The notes: generated from the sequence alone by a model not told the origin. Shown: positions 41,193 to 50,401, counted from the stretch's first letter. The stretch is 64,000 nt of DNA from CAIYQJ01 sp963717255 (GCA_963717255.1 CAVQVT010000013.1:62001-126000); one strand, 5' to 3'. Made by a program: numbers and translations.

Positions 41193-42572
41193 ATGACGGC
41201 CCCGAAGCCTTCCGAACCTGACTCCACGACCCGTCTCGGCCCGCTCCGCGTCGGGTTCGTCTCGACTCGCTTCGCGGGCACCGACGGGGTCTCGCTCGAG
41301 ACGGCCAAGTGGGCGACGGTTCTCGAGCGGCTCGGCCACACCTGCTTCTACTTCGCCGGGGAGTGCGATCGACCGGCCGACCGGAGCCACGTCGTGCCCG
41401 AGGCGTTCTACCGGCACCCGGAGATCGACGCGGTCAACCGCCTCGCGTTCTCCGCCGGCCCGCACGAAGAGGTCGCGGCCCGGCCGGCGCGCGACGACCT
41501 CGCCCGCTCCCGGCGATGGCCGAACGCTCGTCCGCCCGGCCTCACCGATCGGATCCACGCGCTTCGGGCGTACCTGAAGGCCGAGCTCGAGACCTTCGTC
41601 GGGCGGTATGTCATCGACCTGCTGATCGTCGAGAACGCCAGCTCGATCCCCGTCAACCTGCCGCTCGGGCTCGCGATCTCCGAGTTCATCGCGGAGACGG
41701 GGATCCCGACGATCGCGCACCACCACGACTTCCACTGGGAGCGCCAGCGCTTCTTCGTCAACTCCGTCCCGGACGTGCTCGCCGCGGCGTTCCCGCCGGC
41801 CCATCGGTCGATCCGGCACGTCGTCATCAACTCGCTCCAGGCGGGCGCGCTGGCATGGCGCCATGGCCTCACGGCCCGCGTCATCCCGAACGTGATGGAG
41901 TTCGAGCGAGTGCCCGGGCCGCCGACGACATCGCCCATGGAGCTCCGGCGCGATCTCGCGATCCCGTCGGGCCACCTCCTCGTCCTGCAGCCGACGCGCG
42001 TCATCCCACGCAAAGGGATCGAGCACGCCGTCGAGTTCACGCGCCGCCTTGGCCGGCCCGCCGTGCTCGTCATCTCCCACGCCGCCGACGACGAAGGGCC
42101 GGAGTACGTCGAGCGTGTCCGCGAGTACGCCGCGCTCCTCGGGGTGGATGTCCGGTTCGAGGACGCGGTGATCGGCGACCGGCCCGGGATGCTGCCCGAC
42201 GGGCGCCGCGTCCACACGCTCGCGGACGTCTACCCGGCCGCGGACTTCGTGACGTACCCGTCCGTCTTCGAGGGCTTCGGCAACGCGTTCCTCGAGGCCG
42301 TCTACCACCGGCGACCGATCCTCGTGAACAACTACTCGACCTACGAGGTCGACATCCGCCCCCGCGGGTTCCGCGCCGTCTGGTTCGACGGGTTTATCAG
42401 CGAGGCGACGATGGCGCAGGCGCGCCGACTCATCGACGACCCCGCGGAGGCGCGGGCGTGGGCCGAGCGCAACTACGCGCTCTCGTCCCGCCACTTCTCG
42501 TTCACGGTGCTGCAGCGGCATCTCGAAGGCCTGTTGCTCGAGTGCTTCGGCGTGGAAGCGGCAGCTCCGTGA
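41193..42572 (+). CDS. Glycosyltransferase family 4
   Basis: 459 residues, GT-B fold. The first half has RVGFVSTRFAGTDGVSLETAKW, the glycine loop for acceptor binding, and IAHHHDFHWERQRF. The second half has VIPNVMEF, LLVLQPTRVIPRKGIEHAVEF, and the donor-binding E-x7-E as SVFEGFGNAFLEAV. It has an unusually long linker region around ARPARDDLARSRRWPNARP. GGAGG precedes ATG 41193. Its stop overlaps the next glycosyltransferase start (GTGA), forming a two-enzyme operon likely building a glycolipid or glycan separate from the first cluster. Confidence 0.87.
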   Translation: MTAPKPSEPDSTTRLGPLRVGFVSTRFAGTDGVSLETAKWATVLERLGHTCFYFAGECDRPADRSHVVPEAFYRHPEIDAVNRLAFSAGPHEEVAARPARDDLARSRRWPNARPPGLTDRIHALRAYLKAELETFVGRYVIDLLIVENASSIPVNLPLGLAISEFIAETGIPTIAHHHDFHWERQRFFVNSVPDVLAAAFPPAHRSIRHVVINSLQAGALAWRHGLTARVIPNVMEFERVPGPPTTSPMELRRDLAIPSGHLLVLQPTRVIPRKGIEHAVEFTRRLGRPAVLVISHAADDEGPEYVERVREYAALLGVDVRFEDAVIGDRPGMLPDGRRVHTLADVYPAADFVTYPSVFEGFGNAFLEAVYHRRPILVNNYSTYEVDIRPRGFRAVWFDGFISEATMAQARRLIDDPAEARAWAERNYALSSRHFSFTVLQRHLEGLLLECFGVEAAAP

Positions 42573-43834
42573 CGCTGTCGGTCGGCCTGCTCCACTTCAC
42601 GGCGCCGCCCGTCACGGGCGGCGTCGAGACCGTTCTCGGCCACCACGCCCGCCTGCTGGCGGACGCCGGCCATCACGTGAGGGTGATCGTGGGCCGAGGG
42701 GGCTCGGTCGACCCCCGCGCCGACCTGGTCCGCATCCCGACAGCCGACACCCGGAACGCGGCGATCTCCGTAATGCAGCGGGCGATCGACCGGGGGCGCG
42801 TGCCGCCGGGCTTCGATGCCCTGGTCGCCGCCCTCGCCGGCGACCTGCGACGGGCGACGGACGACCTCGACGTGGTCATCGCCCACAACGTCTGCAGCAT
42901 CAACCTGAACGTAGCGCTCACCGCCGCCGTGCAGCGTCTCGCCGACGCCGGCACGGGACCGACGTTCGTCGCGTGGAACCACGACGTCGCGGCCGTCTCC
43001 GCCCGACTCGGCCCGCGCCTCCACCCGGGGTACCCGTGGGACCTCTTCCGCCGGCCCTGGCCGGGCGTGGTGCCGGTCGTCGTCTCGGAGGCGCGGCGCG
43101 TGGAGCTGGCCGCGGCGACGGGCACGCCGCTGGACGCGATCCGGGTCGTGCCCAACGGCATCGACCGTGCGGCGTTCCTCGGGCTGGGCCCGGCGACGCG
43201 CCGGCTCATCGACGCGCTCGGTCTCGCGGAGGCGGGTCCGATCCTCCTCGCCCCGGCGCGGGTGACCCCACGCAAGAACCTCGAGCTCGCGATCGCCGTC
43301 GTAGCCGAGATGCGACGCGCCGGCGACGACGCGCGCCTCATCATCACCGGGGCGACGGACCCGCACGACCCGGACGGCGCGACGTACCTCGCGGCCCTGC
43401 GCCGGCTGATCGCCGCCGAGGGCGTCGCGGACGGTGTCCACCTTCTCGTCGACGGGCCCGCGGGCTGGCGCTCCGCTCGCGTCGTGGCGGAGCTCTTCCG
43501 CGTCGCGGACGCACTCTTCTACCCGAGCCGCGACGAGGGGTTCGGGCTCCCCGTCCTCGAAGCCGCCGTGTGCCGCCTCCCGGTCGTCTGCGCGGACGTG
43601 CCGTCTCTCCGCGAGGTCGGCGGCCCCGACGCGGCCTACCTGGGTGGGGACGGGGACCCGGCGCGGATCGCCGCCGTCGTCGGGGCGCGCCTGTCCGGGG
43701 ATCCCGCGTACCGACTCAACGCCCGGGTGCGCGCGACGTACGGATGGTCCGCGGTCTACGCGACGCACATCGAGCCGCTGCTCCGCGACGCGGTCGCCGA
43801 GAGGATCCGGCCGAGGGCTTCGGACGCCACCTGA
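42569..43834 (+). CDS. Glycosyltransferase family 4
   Basis: 421 residues from GTG 42569, coupled to the previous gene. The opening is SVGLLHFTAPPVTGGVETVLGHHARLLADAGH, then VVIAHNV and WNHDVAAVS, then the C-terminal half VPNGIDRAAFL, LLAPARVTPRKNLELAI and the E-x7-E donor site SRDEGFGLPVLEAAV. The two overlapping GT4 genes resemble mannosyltransferase pairs, though donor sugars cannot be assigned. An imperfect GGCGCC-rich hairpin follows at about 43848-43870. Confidence 0.87.
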   Translation: MTLSVGLLHFTAPPVTGGVETVLGHHARLLADAGHHVRVIVGRGGSVDPRADLVRIPTADTRNAAISVMQRAIDRGRVPPGFDALVAALAGDLRRATDDLDVVIAHNVCSINLNVALTAAVQRLADAGTGPTFVAWNHDVAAVSARLGPRLHPGYPWDLFRRPWPGVVPVVVSEARRVELAAATGTPLDAIRVVPNGIDRAAFLGLGPATRRLIDALGLAEAGPILLAPARVTPRKNLELAIAVVAEMRRAGDDARLIITGATDPHDPDGATYLAALRRLIAAEGVADGVHLLVDGPAGWRSARVVAELFRVADALFYPSRDEGFGLPVLEAAVCRLPVVCADVPSLREVGGPDAAYLGGDGDPARIAAVVGARLSGDPAYRLNARVRATYGWSAVYATHIEPLLRDAVAERIRPRASDAT

Positions 43835-43896
43835 CGGACGGGCGAGGTCGGCGCCGCCCACGGGGGCGCGGCCTCTCCCGCACCCCCGGCCGGTTC

Positions 43897-46503
43897 TCAG
43901 GCGGTCGCGAGCGGCGACTCGATCCGGATCCGCGCGTCCAGCACGACCGCGCCCGTCGGGAGCACGATCACGGGGTTGCAGTCCATCTCCACGATCTCGG
44001 GGTGCGCCTCCACCATCGCGCCGACGCGAAGGAGCACGTCCTCGAGCGATGCCACGTCCACCGGCGGGGCACCCCGGTACCCGTCGAGGAGCGGGAACAC
44101 CGCGAGCGACCGGACGAGCTCCGAGGCGTCCCGGTCCGTGAGCGGCGTGATGCGCACGGCGACGTCCTTCATGAGCTCCGGCTCGGTCCCGCCGCCGGCG
44201 CAGGCGATGACGGGACCGAAGAGCCGGTCGTGCACGACGCCGACCAGCATCTCGACGCCCCCGGCCACCGTCCGCCGGTCGGCCGTCGCGATCCCGTAGC
44301 AGTCGAGGAGGGCGGCGACCTCGTCGGGCCGCAGCCACCCGGACCGGCCGTCCTCGGCGCCGACGGCGCCGACCGGGAGGGACGATCCGGCCGCCGTCCC
44401 GCCCGCGGGGGACTGCGCCTCGTCGGCGCGCGCGAGCGCCGCCGCGATGACCGCGGTGGCTTCGTCCCCGCGCACGTCCGTGAAGGCCGGGACGGTCCCG
44501 GGCGGCGCCGCGCGCCACTCCGCGTATGCCGACGCGTGCGCGAGCGCGCGAACCGCTTCCTCCGGGTAGCTGAAGACGGGGACGCGCACGCGATCGCCCT
44601 GGAGGGCCGCGGGGCCGTCATCCGCGGACATGAACACCGCCAGCACCGGGATCGGCCGCGGCAGGTCGGCCGCGGCGTCGTGGATCGCCGCCGCCACGTC
44701 CTCGGCCCGCGTGCCGAGCGGCGGGACGAAGAGGACGACGAGCGCGTCGATGCCGTCCCAGGCGGCGAGGGTCTCGATCGCACGGCGGAATGACGCGGGG
44801 TCCGCGTCGATCGTGTCCACGGGATTCGTCGTCGCCGCGTCGGCGGGCAGGAAGGCCGCGAGTGCCGCCCGGACGTCCCCGGGGATCGGGGGCACGGACA
44901 GGCCGTCCGCCTCACATGCGTCCGCCGCCAGGATCCCGGGACCGCCCCCGTTCGTCAGGATGGCGACGCGCCGCCCTGTCGGCAGGGGCTGGTTCGCGAG
45001 GAGGGCCGCCGCGTCGAAGAACTCGCCCAGCGTGTCCGTCCGGACGACCCCAGCCTGGTGGAAGAGCGCATCCACGGTCAGGTCGGAGGCGCCGATCAGG
45101 GCGCCGGTGTGCGATGAGGTCGCCCGTGCGCCGGCCGCCGACCGGCCGCTCTTCACGGCGATGACCGGCTTCGACCGCCCGACCCGCCGCGCGATGCGGG
45201 CGAACTTCCGCGGGTTGCCGAGCGACTCGAGGTAGAGCGCGATCACCGAGCAGGCCGGGTCGTCCTCCCAGTACTGGAGGAAGTCGTTGCCCGACAGGTC
45301 CGCCTTGTTCCCGATCGAGATGAAGCTCGCGAGGCCGAGGCCCAGCCGGTTCGCGTGCTCGATGATCGCGAGGCCCAGCGCGCCGCTCTGCGAGAGGAAG
45401 CCGACCCGCCCCGCGATCGGGAGGGTGGGGGAGAAGGTGGCGTTGAGCCGGACGTCGGGCTCGAGGTTGATGACGCCCATGCAGTTCGGCCCGACGAGGC
45501 GCATCCCCGCCTGGCGGCAGACGGCCACGAGCTCGCGCTGGCGCGCTGCGCCCTCGGCACCCACCTCGGCGAACCCGCGCGAGACGACGACGATCGTCCG
45601 GACACCCTTCTCCGCGCATGCCCGTGCCGCGTGGATCGTCGCGTCGGCCGGAAGGACGACGACCGCGAGGTCCACCGGACCCGGCACGTCGACGACCGAA
45701 CGGTACGCGGCCACCGACTGCACGACGTCCGCGTTCGGGTTCACCGGGTACACGGGCCCGGTGAAGCCGCTCATGAGCAGGTTGTGGAAGAGCTCGCCGC
45801 CCAGGGTGCCCCGGCGGCGGGACGCGCCGATCACCGCGACCGACGCCGGGTGGAGGAGCGCGTGGACGGCCGCAGCGGCCGCCGTCTGCTCCCTGCGCTC
45901 GAACCGCTCGCGTGCCGGGCCCGTCAGCTCGGTGGGGAACTCCACGATCATCGCGCCCGGCTCGGCGCGGACGCGGAGCGGGAAGCCACTCGCGCGGAAG
46001 ACATCGAGCATCCGCACGTTCTCGAGGAGGATCTCGGCGACGAACGTCTCGATCCCGTCTTCCTGCGCGCGGCGCGCGAGCTCCTCCAGGAGGAGCGTGG
46101 CGACGCCGCGACCCTGCCAGTCGTCCGCGACGACGAACGCCACCTCGGCCGAGTCCGGGCCGAGGCGGTCGTAGCTGCCGTTCGCGACGATCCGGCCGTC
46201 CGCCCCCACCTCCGCCACGAGCGAGCAGGACTCCTCCTCGTCGGGTGCGGCCCAGTGGTGGGCGGGGGCGGTGAAGTCGGTGGAGAGACCGGCGAAGCGC
46301 ATGCGCCGCGACTCGATGGCGAGCCCCTGGAGGAACGTGACGAGCCCCGCCTCGTCGGACGGGCGAGCCGGCCGGATGCGGATCGGCGAGCCGTCACGCA
46401 GGATCGTGTCCCGCGCGCGGTCCTGCGACGTGGCGCTCTCCGCTGGCTGCACGCCGACCTCCTGCCGGCCCCGGGCCGCGAACCGCGGCCCCCGTCCGGC
46501 CAT
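43897..46503 (-). CDS. GNAT / NDP-forming acyl-CoA synthetase-like fusion, ATP-grasp shortened
   Basis: 868 residues. The N-terminal GNAT domain (about 35-195) has SLVAEVGADGRIVANGSY and the acetyl-CoA loop DDWQGRGVATLLLEEL. The CoA-binding and ligase-CoA domains follow (about 215-640), with SVAVIGASRRRGTLGG, VGPNCMGVINL, GFLSQSGALGLAI and the phospho-His region SSHTGALIG. The C-terminal ATP-grasp starts (LLDCYGIATADR) but continues only 12 residues later with GGVEMLVGVVHD, so about 75 residues that normally bind nucleotide are absent. This resembles the Pat/PatZ protein acetyltransferases, where the ligase part is regulatory. It is divergent from acuC with 14 bp between starts. ATG 46503 or an internal GTG may be used. 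Confidence 0.82.
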   Translation of the reverse strand: MAGRGPRFAARGRQEVGVQPAESATSQDRARDTILRDGSPIRIRPARPSDEAGLVTFLQGLAIESRRMRFAGLSTDFTAPAHHWAAPDEEESCSLVAEVGADGRIVANGSYDRLGPDSAEVAFVVADDWQGRGVATLLLEELARRAQEDGIETFVAEILLENVRMLDVFRASGFPLRVRAEPGAMIVEFPTELTGPARERFERREQTAAAAAVHALLHPASVAVIGASRRRGTLGGELFHNLLMSGFTGPVYPVNPNADVVQSVAAYRSVVDVPGPVDLAVVVLPADATIHAARACAEKGVRTIVVVSRGFAEVGAEGAARQRELVAVCRQAGMRLVGPNCMGVINLEPDVRLNATFSPTLPIAGRVGFLSQSGALGLAIIEHANRLGLGLASFISIGNKADLSGNDFLQYWEDDPACSVIALYLESLGNPRKFARIARRVGRSKPVIAVKSGRSAAGARATSSHTGALIGASDLTVDALFHQAGVVRTDTLGEFFDAAALLANQPLPTGRRVAILTNGGGPGILAADACEADGLSVPPIPGDVRAALAAFLPADAATTNPVDTIDADPASFRRAIETLAAWDGIDALVVLFVPPLGTRAEDVAAAIHDAAADLPRPIPVLAVFMSADDGPAALQGDRVRVPVFSYPEEAVRALAHASAYAEWRAAPPGTVPAFTDVRGDEATAVIAAALARADEAQSPAGGTAAGSSLPVGAVGAEDGRSGWLRPDEVAALLDCYGIATADRRTVAGGVEMLVGVVHDRLFGPVIACAGGGTEPELMKDVAVRITPLTDRDASELVRSLAVFPLLDGYRGAPPVDVASLEDVLLRVGAMVEAHPEIVEMDCNPVIVLPTGAVVLDARIRIESPLATA

Positions 46504-46517
46504 ACTGTCACACCACC

Positions 46518-47717
46518 GTGCCTCCGTCCGCTTCGCCCCAGCAGCCGCCGCCCTCGGCCGCCGATCAGCCGCTCGTCGTCCATGGCCCGGCGTCGCTCGA
46601 CTACGACTTCGGCCACGACCACCCCTTCACGCCGCGCCGCTTCGGCCCTGGGATCGACATGCTCCGGTCCCTCGGGGCGACCGAGTTCGTCGCACCGCGC
46701 GAGGCATCCGACGGGGAACTCCGGCGCGTCCACGACCCCGCGTACGTCGCCCTGGTCCGGATGCTCTCCGACTACCCGGAGGCGGCGGCCCACACCGGCG
46801 GCTTCGACGGCCCCGACACGCCGCCGTTCTACGGCATGCACGACGCGGCGGCGACGGTGGCGGGGGGCTCGCTCGACGCGATGGACCGGATCATCGCGGG
46901 CGAGGTGGCGCACGCCTTCCACCCGGGCGGCGGGCTCCATCATGCGATGCGTGCCGCCGCGAGCGGCTTCTGCATCTACAACGACACGGCGCTCGCGATC
47001 GCCCGGGCACGCGACGCCGGCCACCGGGTCCTCTACGTGGACCTCGACGTCCACCACGGGGACGGCGTCGAGTCCATCTTCTGGGACGACCCGCACGTCC
47101 TCACGATCTCGATCCACGAGTCCGGCCTGCACCTGTTCCCCGGGACCGGGTTCGTCGAGGATCGGGGCGGCCATGGGGCCCCCGGCACGGCGGTCAACAT
47201 CCCCCTCGACCCCGACACGTCGGACGTCTCCTGGCTGGCGGTCGTGGAGGCCGTCGTCCCGCCGCTGGCCGAGGCCTTCGAGCCGACCGTGCTGGTGACG
47301 CAGAACGGATGCGACAGCCACGTCTTCGACCCACTGGCGCACCTCGGCGTCACGACGGCGGCGATGTCCCGGGCGGCCCGTCTCCTCGACGGGATCGCGC
47401 ACGCCCACGCGTCCGGACGCTGGCTCGCCACGGGCGGCGGCGGCTACGACGTCTACCGCGTCGTCCCCCGGGCGTGGGGGCTCGTCTGGCTGGCCCAGGC
47501 GCATCGCGATGTCCCCGACGCGACGCCGGAGGCGTGGCGCGAGCGCTGGGCGGAGGACGCATCCCGCCGCGGGCGCGTGCCGCTCCCGGCGACGATGCTC
47601 GACCCGGCTTCGCTCGTGCGGCCCGAGCCGGCCGGCGTCCTCGAGCGCAACATGACCACCGCCACGCGTGCGCTCGAGCACTCACGCGAGGTGCTCGCGG
47701 AGCGACGCGGCCGGTGA
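46518..47717 (+). CDS. acuC: AcuC-type (class I HDAC-like) deacetylase
   Basis: 399 residues. Active-site blocks are HAFHPGGGLHHAM (proton-relay His pair), VLYVDLDVHHGDGVE (zinc Asp and His), SIHESGLHLFPGTG, NGCDSHVFDPLAH (second zinc Asp) and TGGGGYDVYRV. Length fits AcuC (about 390). It removes acetyl groups from lysines, classically reactivating acetyl-CoA synthetase. The divergent neighbour is a GNAT/acyl-CoA synthetase fusion, so the two form an acetylation/deacetylation pair. TACTGT 9 nt before GTG 46518 is a weak -10 candidate. The short gap means that at least one promoter lies inside the other gene or shares bases. Confidence 0.88.
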   Translation: MPPSASPQQPPPSAADQPLVVHGPASLDYDFGHDHPFTPRRFGPGIDMLRSLGATEFVAPREASDGELRRVHDPAYVALVRMLSDYPEAAAHTGGFDGPDTPPFYGMHDAAATVAGGSLDAMDRIIAGEVAHAFHPGGGLHHAMRAAASGFCIYNDTALAIARARDAGHRVLYVDLDVHHGDGVESIFWDDPHVLTISIHESGLHLFPGTGFVEDRGGHGAPGTAVNIPLDPDTSDVSWLAVVEAVVPPLAEAFEPTVLVTQNGCDSHVFDPLAHLGVTTAAMSRAARLLDGIAHAHASGRWLATGGGGYDVYRVVPRAWGLVWLAQAHRDVPDATPEAWRERWAEDASRRGRVPLPATMLDPASLVRPEPAGVLERNMTTATRALEHSREVLAERRGR

Positions 47718-47786
47718 CCCGCGGCGCAGGGGCGCCCCGACGGTGACGGCCCCGCGGCCACCCTTCCACATCAAGGGAGACTCCCG

Positions 47787-48314
47787 ATGACCGACCTCGT
47801 CGCCCAGGCGCGGGCCCTGCTCGCGACGACGCCCGACCGGTGGCGCGGACTCGCGCAGGCCGCCGACGCGGACCTCCTCCGCCGGCCCCCGGCGCCCGGG
47901 GAATGGTCGGCCCTCGAATGCCTCCAGCACCTCCTCGAAACGGAGGACCACGTGTTCCCGGTTCGCGTCCGGTGCTTCCTCGCCGGCGAGGACTTCCCGG
48001 GCTTCGATCCCGACCAGGAGGGCACCCTCGTCGGCGCGGTGGTGGACGCGGAGGCGATGGTCGAGCGGTTCGCGCAGGCGCGCGCCGTGAGCCTCGACCT
48101 GATCGCGGGCCTCGTCGAGACCGACCTGGAGCGCACCGCGGTGCACGCCGACCTGGGGCAGGTGACGCTCGACGAGATGCTCCGCGAGTGGGTGGGCCAC
48201 GACCTCGGGCACGTCGTCCAGGCGGAGCGCGCCCTCATGCAGCCGTTCATCGCGGGCAGCGGCCCGTGGCGCGCCTTCTTCGAGGACCACGACGTGGAGG
48301 CCAAGCAGGGCTGA
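47787..48314 (+). CDS. DinB-family metal-dependent hydrolase/transferase-like protein
   Basis: 175 residues, four-helix bundle. Likely metal ligands are His in ECLQHLLETEDHVF (about residues 48 and 55) and in GHDLGHVVQAE (about 138-142), as in DinB/YfiT proteins. PPAPGEWSALECLQHL is typical of this group. Members are thiol-dependent S-transferases or of unknown function. AAGGGAGAC precedes ATG 47787. It follows acuC by 70 bp on the same strand and may be co-transcribed. No substrate can be suggested. Confidence 0.82.
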   Translation: MTDLVAQARALLATTPDRWRGLAQAADADLLRRPPAPGEWSALECLQHLLETEDHVFPVRVRCFLAGEDFPGFDPDQEGTLVGAVVDAEAMVERFAQARAVSLDLIAGLVETDLERTAVHADLGQVTLDEMLREWVGHDLGHVVQAERALMQPFIAGSGPWRAFFEDHDVEAKQG

Positions 48315-48363
48315 CGACGGGGCGGTCGCGGGGCGGAGCGGTCCTCCCGGCCCCGGCCGCGTT

Positions 48364-48512
48364 CCAGATACCGCCCGGGGCGCTGCTATCCAACCTGAAC
48401 GCGCCAGATAGCGCCCGGGGCGCTGGGTGGGCGGTCCTGCGTGGCCGGTCAGGAGGCGGACGGCGCCCATGCTCGTGGTCGGTCCTGCATACCAGCGCCC
48501 GGGGCGCTATCT
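48364..48512. repeat. Three copies of a palindromic AGATA-GCGCCCGGGGCGCT element
   Basis: Copies lie at 48364-48384, 48404-48424 (exactly 40 bp apart, same orientation) and, inverted, at 48492-48512. Each has a core in which CGCCC or AGCGCCC pairs with GGGCG or GGGCGCT around a single base, flanked on one side by CCAGATA or its complement. They fill the convergent gap between the DinB gene and the DUF6544 gene. The rest of this 340-bp gap is CCCCGG-rich low-complexity sequence. A REP-like element or bidirectional terminator is plausible. Confidence 0.75.
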
Positions 48513-48608
48513 GAACGGCCCATCCCGGCCCCGGCCGCCGGCCCTCCCGGCCCCGGCCCCGGCCTGCGGCCCCCTCGCCCCGGCCCGGCCGATCCTCGCC
48601 CCGGCCCC

Positions 48609-48648
48609 GCGCCCGTCCCGCCCGCGCCCGTCCCGCCCGCGCCCGTTC
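48609..48648. repeat. 15-bp tandem repeat
   Basis: GCGCCCGTCCCGCCC is repeated about 2.6 times, just beyond the 3' end of the DUF6544 gene. It belongs to the low-complexity convergent gap and has no evident function. Confidence 0.7.
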
Positions 48649-48654
48649 CGCGTC

Positions 48655-49491
48655 CTACCCGGGCGTCGGGCCGGCGACGTCGTACGCGATCGAGCGGATC
48701 GTGAAATCCCCGTACGTGAACGGCCCCTCCGGGTACGCATAGACGGCGAGGCCGTGGCGGGCCAGGTGGCGCCGGTCCACGTCGCGGTAGTCGTCGATCG
48801 GCGTGCTCCACCGCATCGGGCGGAGGACGCCGGCACCGCCCTCCGGCCGGTCATCGGACCAGAAGTCGACAAGCTCGTCGGCGTCGTTGAAGAGGAGCGT
48901 CGCCGAGACGCGATGCGGCCCGTTCGTGAAGTGCGCGACGGCCGTCCGGTCGTCCACCACCTCCCACGCGACCCGCGGGTCCGCGAGGGCGCCGGGCGCG
49001 AAGAAGCACATGTCGTTGAGGACCGTCACGGTCTCCGCGCGGCTGATCCCGTCGCCCTCGAGGTCCACGACGTTCACGAGCGACGCGACGCGGACCTGGA
49101 ACGTCGCCGACTCCTCCCGGTAGAGATGGAGGGCCCGTACCGGGAGCCCGTACATCCGTGCCTTCATCGTGAACAGACGGGCGGGGCGGTCGAAGAAGTT
49201 GTACTGGACGGACGACGCGCGCATCGGCTTCGCGCCGGGCTTGCTCCACATGAACGCGTCGAATGCCACGCGGGCGTTCCGGGGCCGCGGGCGGCCGACT
49301 GCGCCCGAGCGGACGACATACCGGCGGACGGGGGCCGGCAGGGCGGCGAGGTCGGCCTCCGTGAGGGGGACGGCCGGCCCGAGGGGCCGGGCGGCGAACT
49401 GCTCGGCCACGGCCCGATCGAACCGGGCCTGGAACGACGTGACGAACGGCATCGTGAGCCTCCGGCTCCGGGCGGCGGCGGTCGTGGTCAT
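48655..49491 (-). CDS. DUF6544-family protein
   Basis: 278 residues, soluble. ALPAPVRRYVVRSGAVGRP near residue 60 is the family opening. Repeated beta strands follow (ARVAFDAFMWSKPGAKPM, SATFQVRVASLVNVVDLEG, ETVTVLNDMCFFAPGALAD, RVSATLLFNDADELVDFWSDDR), suggesting a LolA/START-like antiparallel fold for lipid-like ligands. ATG 49491 overlaps the upstream stop (ATGA). It is the third gene of a MarR-controlled operon, so it probably responds to a small-molecule stress. Function is unknown. Confidence 0.75.
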   Translation of the reverse strand: MTTTAAARSRRLTMPFVTSFQARFDRAVAEQFAARPLGPAVPLTEADLAALPAPVRRYVVRSGAVGRPRPRNARVAFDAFMWSKPGAKPMRASSVQYNFFDRPARLFTMKARMYGLPVRALHLYREESATFQVRVASLVNVVDLEGDGISRAETVTVLNDMCFFAPGALADPRVAWEVVDDRTAVAHFTNGPHRVSATLLFNDADELVDFWSDDRPEGGAGVLRPMRWSTPIDDYRDVDRRHLARHGLAVYAYPEGPFTYGDFTIRSIAYDVAGPTPG

Positions 49492-49898
49492 CGGGCGGGC
49501 TCCGGCCCGGTGGGCCCGGCGTTGCGGGCGGGTCGGACGAGCGATGCCCACGCCACCAGGGCGAGGATGAGGGCGTTGACGACGATCCCGGCGACCGACT
49601 CCGGCAGGCCCAGCACGCAGAGGACGATCGACACGGCGCCCAGGACCGCGGCCAGCGGGAGTGCCCACGGCGCCCCGCGCCAGATGCCCAGCCCGGCCAC
49701 GACGAACCCGACCGCGCACGCGAGCCAGGCGATGCCGACCGCCCGTGCGCCCGCATCCCCCAGCGCGATCGCCCCGCCCAGGGCCGTGGTCCGGTAGGGG
49801 AAGCCCTCGACCTGCGCGAGCCCCCACGGGACGACGAAGCCGATGAGGTGGATGAGCCCGTGGCCCGCGACGACGATCGCCGCGACGATCCGGATCAT
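49488..49898 (-). CDS. Small four-helix membrane protein in the MarR operon
   Basis: 136 residues with about four transmembrane helices, the first starting MIRIVAAIVVAGHGLIHLIGFVVPWGLA, which carries two His and a Gly/Pro pattern often seen in small DoxX-like or DUF4383-like proteins. AGGAG lies 7 nt before ATG 49898. It overlaps the MarR gene (ATGA) upstream and the DUF6544 gene downstream, so all three are translated together. No function can be assigned. Confidence 0.72.
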   Translation of the reverse strand: MIRIVAAIVVAGHGLIHLIGFVVPWGLAQVEGFPYRTTALGGAIALGDAGARAVGIAWLACAVGFVVAGLGIWRGAPWALPLAAVLGAVSIVLCVLGLPESVAGIVVNALILALVAWASLVRPARNAGPTGPEPAR

Positions 49899-50398
49899 GG
49901 GGTGACTCCTTTCATGTCCGGCCGGGTCGACGCGGTGACTCCCGCGAGCCATCGGAGGACGAGGTCCCGGAGCGTCAACGTCTCCTCTGTGGTGAGGCCC
50001 GCGGTCGCCTCGGCCAGCATCGCCGTCGCCCGCGCGACCGCCTCCGGCCTGTCGAAGACGCCGACCTTGTCCGTCAGCCGCAGGCGGGTCGCCCGGCCGT
50101 CCGCCGGGTCCGGGACCAGCCGCAGGAACCCGCGCGCCTCGAGCCCGAGCGCGATCTGCTTCACGTTCTGCCGCGAGCTGCCGTACCGCTCCGCCGCCTC
50201 GGTGAGCGAGGGTTCGCGGCCCGGGAACCACTTCGTGAGCACCGCGAGGAGGAGCCACTGGCGGGTCGTCAGGTCGATGTCCGCGAGCTCCGTGTCCGCT
50301 CGGCGCGCCAGGTGCTGCACCACGACGAAGATGCTGCCGAAGATCTCGGCCCTGGCCTGCACCAGCTCCTCGTCGCGCATAGCCGTCCGGTCCTTCAT
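49895..50398 (-). CDS. MarR-family transcriptional regulator
   Basis: 167 residues. Dimerisation helices flank a winged helix: LTTRQWLLLAVLTKWFPGREPSLTEAAERYG, recognition helix SSRQNVKQIALGLEARGFL, wing PDPADGRATRLRLTDK. It is cytoplasmic and expected to repress its own operon until a ligand binds. ATG 50398 is 6 nt from a -10 box, so the mRNA is probably leaderless. A perfect dyad covers that -10 box. It heads the operon with the membrane protein and the DUF6544 protein. Confidence 0.88.
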   Translation of the reverse strand: MKDRTAMRDEELVQARAEIFGSIFVVVQHLARRADTELADIDLTTRQWLLLAVLTKWFPGREPSLTEAAERYGSSRQNVKQIALGLEARGFLRLVPDPADGRATRLRLTDKVGVFDRPEAVARATAMLAEATAGLTTEETLTLRDLVLRWLAGVTASTRPDMKGVTP

Positions 50399-50401
50399 AT
50401 C

